Of a stretch of DNA of 64,000 bases, positions 42,201-49,148 are shown one piece after another. The notes beneath the pieces are model-generated. The model made no database searches. It was not told the origin of the DNA and saw nothing but the letters and a program-made list of their open reading frames with translations. The DNA comes from Streptomyces sp. NBC_00258 (GTDB lineage Bacteria > Actinomycetota > Actinomycetes > Streptomycetales > Streptomycetaceae), in the NCBI RefSeq assembly GCF_036182465.1, contig NZ_CP108081.1, forward strand, positions 10,788,001-10,852,000. Direction: 5' to 3'. Position 1 is the first letter of the stretch. The number at the start of each line of letters is the position of its first letter. The position numbers and the translations under genes were made by a program.

Positions 42201-42493
42201 CCGTGACCGTGCTGCCCGCCCGGCTCTTCGGCGTCGACGACGACCTCGGCACGGTCGAGCCCGGCAAACTCGCCGACCTGACCGTCGTGGACGGCGACCC
42301 GTTCGAGGACTTCGACACGCTCGTACGAACCGTCTCCGTACTCCGGGGCGGGGTGCCGTACACGACCGACGACCTCGTCGCCGCGTACGAGCCGGTCCCC
42401 GAACGCGCGGCCCGACGCGCGGCGGGCGAGGACGACTGGCTGGACGTGGGACGCCTCATGCGACGGGACGGGTGCTGCGACCCGGGCCTCTGA
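39281..42493 (+). CDS. Tat-exported amidohydrolase with N-terminal PD40/TolB-like repeats
   Basis: The 1070-residue protein starts with a Tat signal (SRRQLLAAAGAAG, cleavage near PAAAQ). Residues about 45-620 form a beta-propeller of PD40/TolB repeats with recurrent WSPDGKR-type motifs. Residues about 640-1050 are an amidohydrolase domain: VVPGLWDTHTHPW (metal His pair), WDFVKTYV (possible carbamylated Lys), SGSHLLSPG, GTDQPLVAVG (closing Asp) and the C-terminal PGKLADLTVVDGDPF. It should cleave a cyclic amide or C-N bond outside the cell, perhaps peptides or modified amino acids. Only a weak ribosome site precedes ATG 39281. Confidence 0.88.
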   Translation: MDRDRSNAAFTPAFALSLSRRQLLAAAGAAGAVTAMGVAPAAAQPLGELSLSFTAATNGSATLAPGGDRLIAEVQNVLWSLPRTGGKAVPLTPADLEPNRPVHAPDGKLIAFCAYRGGGFHIWTMRPDGSDVQQRTDGPWDDRGPAWSPDGNRIAFASERGGDQVTGSPYRIHVLDLRTGDIALVTGLPGQEGPSQDGAWEDFDPTWSPDGKRILFVRATGVTTANGLGLDARTVAAVPAGGAGPVVVEHTETATAQIMTPALAADGRRLAYLRTTAAPNGSCTLVVDGEPVAVAGDIAAVPPRWTPEGELLLTVDGRFTVVRPEKPAEADAIPFEGVLPVDRPRYKVKEYDLGQAGRTRPVRGIHLPALSPDGRQIAFAALNSLWLGERSGGRPPKRLRRAEPTTYLLGPSWARDGRSLLYADDRDGLLGVYRRDLATGEETALATGGRVHPALSPDGKRLACLDMSGRLVVRDLAAGTERVLATPLGAGGLPGRPSWSPDGRYLALCDRNRLNLRFREGYNLVRVVDATTGTDRLHAVASHVSLSDRYDSGPVWSPDGRWMAVIVESALCLLPVAPDGTPRGALRTLTTEPADHPSWSGDSKTLLYLSGTRLRLIGVDGGPARTVRVPLDQRRPAPADTVVHAGQLWDGTGESVRDDVDIVVRGGRVTAVEPHRRRTALRLIDASERTVVPGLWDTHTHPWQVTYGGRQTVGQLTYGITTAVSLGGFAYEQARIREAVTAGQLAGPRLLTTGELLDGSRVAYSMGRAHRTRDGLRRSLERGAALDWDFVKTYVRAPSWVMEEAARFGHERLGVRSGSHLLSPGVQLGQDLTTHLQATQRYESGHAITASGRAYQDLLEIYTARGVNFGLIATPFTSAPLLGADPGLADDPRVTAVMPPWDAALVRQGAGVPPTPAQLATLRTETDVYRRILAAGGIVALGTDQPLVAVGLSLHIGLRALHRGGLSPAAALRTVTVLPARLFGVDDDLGTVEPGKLADLTVVDGDPFEDFDTLVRTVSVLRGGVPYTTDDLVAAYEPVPERAARRAAGEDDWLDVGRLMRRDGCCDPGL

Positions 42494-42501
42494 GTGGCAC
42501 G

Positions 42502-42540
42502 GCGGGCCCGCCCGTGCCTTGAGGCCGAGGGCGGGCCCGC
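42502..42540. terminator. Hairpin between convergent amidohydrolase and tyrosinase genes
   Basis: GCGGGCCCGCCC (42502-42513) pairs perfectly with GGGCGGGCCCGC (42529-42540) around a 15-base loop. It can stop transcription on both strands. Confidence 0.75.
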
Positions 42541-42561
42541 GCTGTCGTCACGCTGCGGCGG

Positions 42562-43386
42562 TCAGGCCGTGTCGAAGGTGTAGTGCCTCGTGTGGTCCAG
42601 CAGATCGGCGGGCGTGGAGTCGTTCCACGGCTTCATCGTCTCGCCGCGGTCGACGACGTCCGGTGTGCCCGCGAGGGGCAGATAGCCGGAGTCCGGGTGT
42701 CTGCGCTGCCACTCGGCCCACAGCTTGTCCACGTACGCGTGGTGCAGCCAGAAGACCGGGTCGTTCGGGGAGACGCCGGTGGCCATCTGCCCGCCCACCC
42801 ACACATGGACACGGTTGTGGAGGTTGACGCCCCGCCACCCCTCCAGGTGGTTGCGGAAGCCGTCGGACGCGCTGTTCCACGGCGCCATGTCGTAGGTGGA
42901 CATGGCGAGTACGGACTCGACGTCGGCGGGGGTGGGCAGTTGCCGGCCGCTGCCGCCGAGCGAGCGGCGCAGGTATGTGCGCGTGTCGACGCGTACGGAT
43001 ATGGGCCAGTTGCCGGTGGACGCGGCGAACGGACCGTCCGTCACCCGTCCGTCGACGGAGCGGCCCGTGCCGCCGAGGAAGTCCGGCCCCCACAGGGAGG
43101 CCCGGGTCGTGCGGTCGGCGCTCCAGTCCCAGTACGGCAGCGCCACCGAGGCGTCCACCGACTGCAGCGCCCGCTCGAACTCCAGGAGGAATCTGCGGTG
43201 CCAGGGCAGGAAGGAGGGCGAACGGTGACCGACTCGTTCGCCGTTGTCCGTGTCCCCGAGGATGAACGCGTTGTGGGTCGTGACGAAGGTGTCGTACCGG
43301 CCGGTGCGCTTCAGCTCGATCAGCGCGGCGACCAGCCTGCGCTTCTCGTCGGCGGTCAGGACCGACTGGTTCTTGCGTACGGTCAT
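42562..43386 (-). CDS. melC2: Tyrosinase (MelC2)
   Basis: This 274-residue type-3 copper enzyme hydroxylates monophenols and oxidises catechols to quinones, the first step of melanin formation. CuA ligands are His38 (TTHN), His54 (GHRSPSF) and His63 (PWHRRF). CuB ligands are His190 and His194 (LHNRVHVWVGG) and His216 (FWLHHAYVD). It has no signal peptide; in Streptomyces it leaves the cell with its chaperone MelC1. It lies 27 bp after melC1 on the same strand. Confidence 0.94.
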   Translation of the reverse strand: MTVRKNQSVLTADEKRRLVAALIELKRTGRYDTFVTTHNAFILGDTDNGERVGHRSPSFLPWHRRFLLEFERALQSVDASVALPYWDWSADRTTRASLWGPDFLGGTGRSVDGRVTDGPFAASTGNWPISVRVDTRTYLRRSLGGSGRQLPTPADVESVLAMSTYDMAPWNSASDGFRNHLEGWRGVNLHNRVHVWVGGQMATGVSPNDPVFWLHHAYVDKLWAEWQRRHPDSGYLPLAGTPDVVDRGETMKPWNDSTPADLLDHTRHYTFDTA

Positions 43387-43413
43387 TGCGGGTGAACTCC
43401 GTTGCTGTGTAGG

Positions 43414-43785
43414 TCAGTTGAACGGGACGAGGGGAGCGCCCCGGAGCTCTTCCACGGCGGCACGGGCCGCCGCGCGAGGGCTCGCTACCGGGTCGTAGTG
43501 GCTCACGACGCTGATCCAGGTCCCGTCGGCGTTGCGCATCACGTGCAGCTCGACGCCGTCCACGAACACCGCGTAACCGGCGCCGTGATGATGGCCGCCG
43601 CCGGTCGGCCGGCCCTGTATTCGACGGCCCCGGTAGACCTCGTCGAAGTCGAACGGTGCGGGGGCGGGCCCGCCGTGGTGGTCCGCGGCGGAGGCCGGCG
43701 AAGGGGAGAGTGCGGTGAACGTGCCGACGGTGACGGCCAGTCCGGCCGCGCTCCGCAGAGCGCGGCGGCGAGTGGGATCGGGCAT
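43414..43785 (-). CDS. melC1: Tyrosinase copper chaperone and export partner (MelC1)
   Basis: This 123-residue protein starts with a Tat signal (TRRRALRSAAG, cleavage near ASA-AD) and continues with a His-rich segment (DHHGG, GGGHHHGAGY). The conserved MelC1 core is YAVFVDGVELHVMRNADGTW and SHYDPVASPRAAARAAV. It carries copper to apo-tyrosinase and pulls the complex through the Tat system. ATG 43785 follows AAGGACG. Confidence 0.92.
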   Translation of the reverse strand: MPDPTRRRALRSAAGLAVTVGTFTALSPSPASAADHHGGPAPAPFDFDEVYRGRRIQGRPTGGGHHHGAGYAVFVDGVELHVMRNADGTWISVVSHYDPVASPRAAARAAVEELRGAPLVPFN

Positions 43786-43840
43786 GCGGAGACGTCCTTG
43801 TACTCGGTCCGGCGGTATGGGCTGTCGCATATGCCGCCGG

Positions 43841-43853
43841 AATTGGACCAATT
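43841..43853. promoter_or_regulatory. Palindrome upstream of melC1
   Basis: AATTGG-A-CCAATT is a perfect 6-bp inverted repeat 56 bp before the melC1 start, in unusually AT-rich sequence. Possible operator; no regulator gene is adjacent. Confidence 0.4.
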
Positions 43854-44109
43854 GACGATTCGTATGCCTATCGGACCCTTGGGGGAGCGAGGAAACCGCG
43901 GCGACCGGGTTGGCTGTGATCCGGACAATTGACTACATGTCATGCAAGGTTGAACAAGGGTGATCTTGCTGCGGTGCGGGCTCGCGGAGGCCCGTGCCAG
44001 GGAACTTCGCGTCGCAGGGCGGCCCGTGGCGATGATCTTGCGGTTTCCCGTACATCCCGTGGTGTCGATCACGCCCGGAAACTGACGTGAATGCCCCCGT
44101 CGGTCCGCC

Positions 44110-44115
44110 TACGAT
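44110..44115 (+). promoter_or_regulatory. Candidate -10 for leaderless aadA-like mRNA
   Basis: TACGAT ends seven bases before GTG 44123. No clear -35 is visible. Confidence 0.3.
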
Positions 44116-44122
44116 CCGTGCC

Positions 44123-44944
44123 GTGACCGACCACCTGCCCCAGCTCGACCAGGTCCTCCACGTGGTGCACGACGTGCTCGGTCCGGAGGTCGCAGGCGTC
44201 TGTCTGCACGGCTCGGCCGTTCTCGGCGGCCTGCGGCCCGACAGCGACCTGGACGTGCTCGTCGTCGCGCGACGACGCACGACGGAACGCGACCGACGGC
44301 GCCTGCTCCATGGGCTGCTCGGGATCTCCGGCCGCGGTGCTCGGAGCGGAGCGTCGGCCCGGCCGGTCGAACTGGTCGTCGTCGCCCAGGGGGACGTCCG
44401 GCCCTGGCGGTATCCGCCGCGCTGCGAGTTCCTCTACGGCGAGTGGCTGCGCGAGGAGTTCGAGCGGGGAGAGGTGCCCGCCCCGGCGGTCATGCCGGAT
44501 CTGGCGCCGCTGATCACGATGGCACTCCTCGGGGACACCCCGCTCTTCGGGCCGTCGCCCGCGCGGCTCCTGGACGCCGTGCCGCACGAGGACCTCCGGC
44601 GCGCGATCGTCGCCGGGGTGCCGGAACTGCTGACCGACCTCGCGTCGGACACCCGCAACGTCCTGCTGACCCTCGCCCGCGTCTGGACGACCCTCGCGAC
44701 CGGCACCGTCACCTCCAAGGACGCGGCGGCCTCCTGGGCGCTCGACCGCCTCCCGGACCGGCGCCGGTCCGTACTGGCTCGTGCGCGGACCCTCTATCTC
44801 GAGGGCCGGGGCAGCCTCGCGGACCCCGCCGATTCCGTGGAACCCGGGAGCGAGTCGTGGGACGGTGAGATGCTGGAGGTCCGTGCGCACGTCGATCTTG
44901 TTGTCCGCGCGATCGAGCAACTAGCCGTGCAGGACCGGCGCTAG
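44123..44944 (+). CDS. AadA-like aminoglycoside nucleotidyltransferase
   Basis: This 273-residue enzyme matches AadA (ANT(3'')-type) along its length. The nucleotidyltransferase motif HGSAVLGGLRPDSDLDVLVV places Gly-Ser at 30-31 and the metal Asp pair at 42 and 44. Further AadA-like blocks are PWRYPPRCEFLYGEW and DTRNVLLTLARVWTTLATG followed by SKDAAASWALDRLP. It would transfer AMP from ATP to streptomycin or spectinomycin. GTG 44123 is chosen because homologues begin there and a -10-like box precedes it; GTG 44087 is an alternative. Chromosomal, without flanking mobile elements, so probably resident. Confidence 0.85.
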   Translation: MTDHLPQLDQVLHVVHDVLGPEVAGVCLHGSAVLGGLRPDSDLDVLVVARRRTTERDRRRLLHGLLGISGRGARSGASARPVELVVVAQGDVRPWRYPPRCEFLYGEWLREEFERGEVPAPAVMPDLAPLITMALLGDTPLFGPSPARLLDAVPHEDLRRAIVAGVPELLTDLASDTRNVLLTLARVWTTLATGTVTSKDAAASWALDRLPDRRRSVLARARTLYLEGRGSLADPADSVEPGSESWDGEMLEVRAHVDLVVRAIEQLAVQDRR

Positions 44945-45503
44945 GAACCGGATCGTCCACATAACGCCACAAGTGGCGATCGCCCTGGCCAGACCGATCG
45001 TGCGCCGTCGCAACTAATGTGATGAAACAGCGCCACAGGGGGCGTACGCCGGGATACGCTCCCCGCGCACCCACGTTCGAGTCCGCGCCCGTGGGGGCCG
45101 GTCATCCCCGGCCTGGTCGTGTGCGGGTTCAACGGAGCCCAAACGCGAGAGACATACCGTCCGGTCTGACGCTCCACCCCTCACCGCGACCCGGTGAGAC
45201 CAGCCGATCCCGGAAGGCTCCACGCGCCCGGGCACCGGCCAGCCTCGGCGTCCGCCACCGGTACGTACGCGTAGTACGAGCCCTTCCGGTGCGGCGCCCC
45301 GAACCCCCTTGTCAAGGCAGCCTCGGCGCGACCTCGGCACCGATACGACGCACAACGGCCTCCGCCCTGGAACCGTGCGCTACGGACGTCTCCCTCACGA
45401 TCTGCCGTTCCGGCCGGGCGTGGACGACGGCCGGCGGCCGCCCGGCGCACATGCGGCCGCCGAGTCCCACCGACTGCCTGTCACCCAGTGAGGAACAATG
45501 AGC
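44945..45503. other. About 560-bp gap upstream of the orphan sugar receptor
   Basis: No gene with Streptomyces-like coding bias is present. A hairpin follows the aadA-like stop (44965-44978). TACGCGTA near 45268 is a small palindrome, and GAGGAA ends the gap as ribosome site of the next gene. Otherwise nothing identified. Confidence 0.5.
44965..44978. terminator. Short hairpin after aadA-like gene
   Basis: CGCCAC-AA-GTGGCG, perfect 6-bp arms, 20 bases after the stop codon. Confidence 0.5.
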
Positions 45504-46595
45504 ATGCGCGCCCGCACCACCGTAGCTGCGGCCATATCCACGGTCCTGACCCTCTCTCTCGCCTCATGCGGTGAGGGTTCCGACGCCGGCAGCGGTGACG
45601 GGACCGCATCCGTGGGCATCGCCATGCCCACGAAGACGTCGCAGCGGTGGATCGACGACGGTCGGAACATGGTCGACGAGCTCAAGGGGTTCGGATACAA
45701 CACCACCTTGAAGTACGCCGACAACGACCCGAAGAACCAGGTCGCGCAGGTGGAAGCCATGATCGACGACGGCGTGGACGCCCTGGTCATCGCCTCGGTC
45801 GACGGGCGCGCCTTCACCAAGGTTCTGGGCAAGGCGAAGGACGCCAACATCCCGGTGATCTCCTACGACCGGCTGATCCTCGGCAGCGACGCCGTCAACT
45901 ACTACGCCTCCTTCGACAACGTGAAGGTCGGCTCGCAGCAGGCCGACTTCATTGTGGAGTCGCTGGGTCTCGTGAACGGCAGCGGCAAGGGCCCGTTCAC
46001 CATCGAACTCTTCGCGGGCTCGCCCGACGACAACAACACGCGCTACTTCTACGACGCCTCGATGGAAGTGCTGGAGCCATACATCCAGAACGGCGACCTG
46101 ATCGTCAGATCCGGGGAGACCGAACTCGATCAGGTGACCACCCTCCGCTGGGACGGCCCCACGGCGGAGAAGCGCATGAACAAGATTCTCGACTCGAAGT
46201 ACAACGGCCAGACCATCGACGCGGTCCTGTCGCCGTACGACGGAATGTCCATCGGCATCCTCAACGCGCTGAAGGAGCACGGGTACGGAGGCGCGGGCAA
46301 GCCGCTGCCCATCGTCACCGGCCAGGACGCCGAGGCGCCCTCCATCAAGTCGATCGTGGAGGGCGAGCAGACCCAGACCGTCTACAAGGACACCCGCGAG
46401 CTGGCACTGGTCACCTCGTACATGGTCAACTCCGTCGTCCACGACAAGAAGCCGGCGGTCAACGACACCAGGACGTACGACAACGGGAAGAAGGTCGTGC
46501 CCGCGTACCTCCTGGAGCCGGTGAGCGTCGACAAGGGCAACTACGAGCAGGTGCTCATCGACTCGGGCTACATGAAGAAGAGCGACCTGAAGTGA
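45504..46595 (+). CDS. Orphan ChvE-like sugar-binding lipoprotein
   Basis: This 363-residue lipoprotein has signal peptide and lipobox LSLASC and a periplasmic-binding-protein-like (SBP_2/LacI-type) fold. Blocks include VGIAMPTKTSQRWIDDG, ADNDPKNQVAQVEAMIDDG, PVISYDRLI and AVLSPYDGMSIGILNALKE. It is closest in pattern to ChvE/XylF receptors for monosaccharides. Such genes are normally followed by an ATPase and a permease; here a near-perfect terminator follows at once. ATG 45504 fits the GAGGAA ribosome site better than ATG 45498. Confidence 0.9.
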   Translation: MRARTTVAAAISTVLTLSLASCGEGSDAGSGDGTASVGIAMPTKTSQRWIDDGRNMVDELKGFGYNTTLKYADNDPKNQVAQVEAMIDDGVDALVIASVDGRAFTKVLGKAKDANIPVISYDRLILGSDAVNYYASFDNVKVGSQQADFIVESLGLVNGSGKGPFTIELFAGSPDDNNTRYFYDASMEVLEPYIQNGDLIVRSGETELDQVTTLRWDGPTAEKRMNKILDSKYNGQTIDAVLSPYDGMSIGILNALKEHGYGGAGKPLPIVTGQDAEAPSIKSIVEGEQTQTVYKDTRELALVTSYMVNSVVHDKKPAVNDTRTYDNGKKVVPAYLLEPVSVDKGNYEQVLIDSGYMKKSDLK

Positions 46596-46600
46596 ACCGT

Positions 46601-46646
46601 GAACGCCTGTGGGGCGGGGAGAGATCTCCCCGCCCCACAGGCGTTC
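46601..46646. terminator. Very strong bidirectional terminator
   Basis: A 22-bp perfect inverted repeat (46601-46622 with 46625-46646) has only a 2-base centre; the arms start GAACGCCTGTGGGGCGGGG. It separates the orphan receptor gene from the convergent secreted-protein gene. Confidence 0.9.
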
Positions 46647-46668
46647 GTGTGAAGGCTGCCGGTCCGCG

Positions 46669-47334
46669 TCAGTTGACGAAGACCACCGGGCTGTCGGCCT
46701 GCGTCGTGTCGGTGACCGGGGCGTACTTGGCGGTGAAATAGCCGTTGCTGAAGCACAGCGACGAGCCGGAGAACTTCGTGAACTGCTGCTTGCTGAACGA
46801 GATGCTGTTGTCGGCGTTGTCGGCCGTGCCGGACAGGCTGGGCGCCCGGTAGACACAGGTGATGCTGCCAAGGAGTGTCCGCAGCACGACGGTTGTCTGG
46901 ATGGATGAGCCGTCGGCCGGTGTGATGGTGACCGAGCCGTCGGAGCCCACGGCCGAGGTGTAGGGCAGGTTGTCGACCTTGATGCTGGTGACGCCGAGCA
47001 CGCCGACGACATTGCTGGTGCAACTGCTGCTGTCGAAGGTGTGCTCGGTGACCGACTCGGTGGCCGTACCGGGCGCCGTCGGGTTGTCGACGACCGTGGC
47101 GACGAACTTCGACGACGTGCAGGAGAGGCCACTCGTGCCGGTGCTGCTGGAGTAGAGCGTGGCGCTGGTGCCGGCGGCCAGCGAGGAGTTGAGCACGGCT
47201 CCGGCCGCGACGGCCGTGCCGCCCGCGCCGCCGGTGGTCAGGACCGAACCGTCGGCCGCGGAGGCCGGTCCGGCCGCCGAGAGGGCGAGCGCCGTGACGG
47301 CGGCGGCCAGTGCGAGGGAAGTCCGAGTACGCAT
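46669..47334 (-). CDS. Secreted Ser/Thr-rich protein with two Cys pairs, unknown function
   Basis: The 221-residue product has a Sec signal peptide (MRTRTSLALAAAVTALALSA, cleavage near ASA-AD). The mature part is low in charge and rich in Ser, Thr, Gly and Val, probably all beta. Cysteines occur at LSCTSSK, SSSCTSN, ITCVYRA and SLCFSNG, enough for two disulfides. I recall similar proteins in Streptomyces annotated only by their signal sequence, near DUF6230/DUF6114 genes as here. No enzymatic motif is visible. GAGG precedes ATG 47334. Confidence 0.75.
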   Translation of the reverse strand: MRTRTSLALAAAVTALALSAAGPASAADGSVLTTGGAGGTAVAAGAVLNSSLAAGTSATLYSSSTGTSGLSCTSSKFVATVVDNPTAPGTATESVTEHTFDSSSCTSNVVGVLGVTSIKVDNLPYTSAVGSDGSVTITPADGSSIQTTVVLRTLLGSITCVYRAPSLSGTADNADNSISFSKQQFTKFSGSSLCFSNGYFTAKYAPVTDTTQADSPVVFVN

Positions 47335-48020
47335 GCGGGTGCCTCATTCCGAGAGTGGGGTGGGGAGCTGGGCCGCCACCGGCCCGTCGCGCCTTCTCCG
47401 TACGCGACGGACCGGCGGTGGCTGCCGGGAGATTGGCCGGAGGCGTCGACGGACGGCCTCCGGCGCGGGACCGGCGGTAGGGCGACCGGGCGCGGCCCAG
47501 GAGGGGGGAAAGCGACCGTGCCGGTGCCATGGAGGAGTGGATGCGGACCGCACGTGCGGTCGGCCGGCCGTGTGTCGGGTCTGTCGACCACGTGACCGGC
47601 CTGCCGACCGTGTGACGGGATGGAGCCCGGGAGTCGACGTGCGCCGCAGGACGGATCCGGCGCCACGGATCCGTGCTAACCAGGGAGAGTTGTAGACCTG
47701 AGTGATGTTCAACGTCAAGGTCCGGCAAGGAAGTTGACTAAGATTCAATGTCCGCGCGCAGTAGGGCAGTTGACGTTGGGTCGGGCGGTGAGGGACAGCC
47801 CTCCACGGCTCCGTCACATCTCCGACTTCCTTTTTCCACAAGGTGCTTGACCCTCGTCACTTACCGGGGGTAACTTCCGTCGCGGTTACTGCTGCGTAAC
47901 GAGAAAGCCCTTGCGCCCACCGGGATGTGCGAGGAGGCGTACGCCGTAGGCGCTGTCCGCGCCAGGACAACGTGCCACTGAAGCCCTACCCGCACTGATA
48001 CATGCCCCTGGGAGCAGAAA
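47335..48020. other. 686-bp gap before the DUF6230 gene
   Basis: No gene is convincing. The part 47690-47900 is clearly richer in A+T than its surroundings. It holds an inverted pair CAACGTCAA (47710-47718) and TTGACGTTG (47770-47778), a vegetative promoter candidate (47847-47876) and two short palindromes (47861-47873, 47885-47900). Confidence 0.55.
47847..47876 (+). promoter_or_regulatory. Candidate promoter for DUF6230/DUF6114 genes
   Basis: TTGACC (47847-47852), 18 bp, TAACTT (47871-47876). The palindrome TTACC-GGG-GGTAA (47861-47873) overlaps the -10, and GTTAC-N6-GTAAC follows at 47885-47900, positions suited to a repressor. Confidence 0.45.
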
Positions 48021-48713
48021 ATGGCCTCGTCCTCGGACGCCACCTCGTCAGCCGGTTCCACCCCCGAGCCCTCCGAAGTGTCGGAAAGCGGTTCCATCTC
48101 GGAGAACCCCGAAGGCTCCGAGAGACGCGGGCGGGTCCGTCTGCGCCGCGCCGCGGTGATGGCGGTGCCTGCCACCGCGGTCGCGGCCGGCCTGATGATC
48201 CTGACCGCCCAGGGGGCCCTGGGTGTGCAGTTCGCCATCTCCGGTATGCCGTTCACCGTCACCGCGACCAACCTCGACGGCGAGGGCTTCGCACAGTTCG
48301 GCGGTCTCGACCAGATGGCCCCGGGCAGTCCGAACGAGGGCGACACCGGCGGCCAGGTCCTGGTGGTCGTCTCCGCGATCAAGAAGGCGACTCTCACCAA
48401 GCTCTGCCAGAGCGTCGACCTCGGCGGCACGAACCTGCTCATCAGGGCCGGCGAGGGGAAGACACCGGTGTCCGCGGTCAACCTCACCACGGACTCCACC
48501 GAACTGTCGGGTGACGCGGCCTTCGACAACATCGAGATCGGCAACGACGCCAGCACGCTCGACAAGTCCCACACTCGGGGCCCGAAGGGCGTCTTCAGCC
48601 AGCAGGCCGACACCGTCCACATCGGCAACCTGCGGCAGACCAACTACGCCACCACGGCCGCGGTGTTCAAGCTTCCCGGTCTGAAGCTGAGCTTCAGCGA
48701 CAAGGGCTGCTGA
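48021..48713 (+). CDS. DUF6230 family protein
   Basis: This 230-residue protein has an acidic, Ser-rich cytoplasmic N-terminus (to about 38), a membrane span or uncleaved signal (about 45-68), and an extracytoplasmic domain with FAISGMPFTVTATNLDGEGFAQF, characteristic of DUF6230. Two Cys (KLCQSV, DKGC at the very end) may pair. Older annotations call such proteins cholesterol esterase without evidence known to me. The stop overlaps the DUF6114 start by one base. Ribosome site GGGAGCAG. Confidence 0.82.
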   Translation: MASSSDATSSAGSTPEPSEVSESGSISENPEGSERRGRVRLRRAAVMAVPATAVAAGLMILTAQGALGVQFAISGMPFTVTATNLDGEGFAQFGGLDQMAPGSPNEGDTGGQVLVVVSAIKKATLTKLCQSVDLGGTNLLIRAGEGKTPVSAVNLTTDSTELSGDAAFDNIEIGNDASTLDKSHTRGPKGVFSQQADTVHIGNLRQTNYATTAAVFKLPGLKLSFSDKGC

Positions 48714-49108
48714 TGGTCGCCTTCCGGCGCTGGCGTGCGGCCCGTCCCTTCTGGGGCGGGCTGTTGCTCGCCCTGGGCGGGGCGGAGATCCTGGTCACGG
48801 AGAAGGCATCACTGAAGGTCGTCATGCACATCGGCATGCAGGGCCTGGCCGGCTACCTCCTGCCGACCCTGATGCTGATTCTCGGCCTGCTGATCCTCTT
48901 CAACCCCGCCCAGCGTCTCTTCTACTCGATCCTGGGCGCTCTGCTCTCCCTGGGGACCTGGGTCACCTCGAACCTGGGCGGCTTCTTCATCGGGCTCGTC
49001 CTCGGCATCGTCGGGAGCTGCCTGGCCTTCGGCTGGCTGCCCGACCAGGAACCGAGGCGCGCCCGCTCGTGGCGGCGTCGCCGGCAGGAGCCGGTGCCTC
49101 ATCCGTAG
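48713..49108 (+). CDS. DUF6114 family membrane protein
   Basis: This 131-residue protein has four hydrophobic helices with short loops (PFWGGLLLALGGAEILV; LPTLMLILGLLILF; LFYSILGALLSLGTWV; FFIGLVLGIVGSCLAFGW) and a basic C-terminal tail. It is always found coupled to DUF6230 in my memory of Streptomyces genomes, and here the start codon overlaps its stop (TGATG). The two probably form one membrane complex of unknown function. Confidence 0.82.
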   Translation: MVAFRRWRAARPFWGGLLLALGGAEILVTEKASLKVVMHIGMQGLAGYLLPTLMLILGLLILFNPAQRLFYSILGALLSLGTWVTSNLGGFFIGLVLGIVGSCLAFGWLPDQEPRRARSWRRRRQEPVPHP

Positions 49109-49110
49109 TG

Positions 49111-49143
49111 CGTAGGGGCGCCGTGGCAGGCGGCGCCCCTACG
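49111..49143. terminator. Hairpin between DUF6114 and alkB-like gene
   Basis: CGTAGGGGCGCCG (49111-49123) pairs perfectly with CGGCGCCCCTACG (49131-49143) around a seven-base loop, between convergent genes. Confidence 0.8.
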
Positions 49144-49148
49144 GAGGG

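Larger units (their letters stand above)
43786..44122. other. 337-bp divergent gap between melC1 and aadA-like gene
   Basis: No gene is seen. The half nearest melC1 is AT-richer and holds two symmetric elements: arms CCGGCGG (43809-43815) and CCGCCGG (43834-43840), and AATTGG-A-CCAATT (43841-43853). The right end holds a -10-like TACGAT (44110-44115) for the next gene. Confidence 0.5.

Noticed and set aside
45014..45501. Reading frames on both strands upstream of the orphan sugar receptor
   Set aside because: Composition is Arg/Pro/Gly shadow-like, no ribosome site and no recognisable fold.
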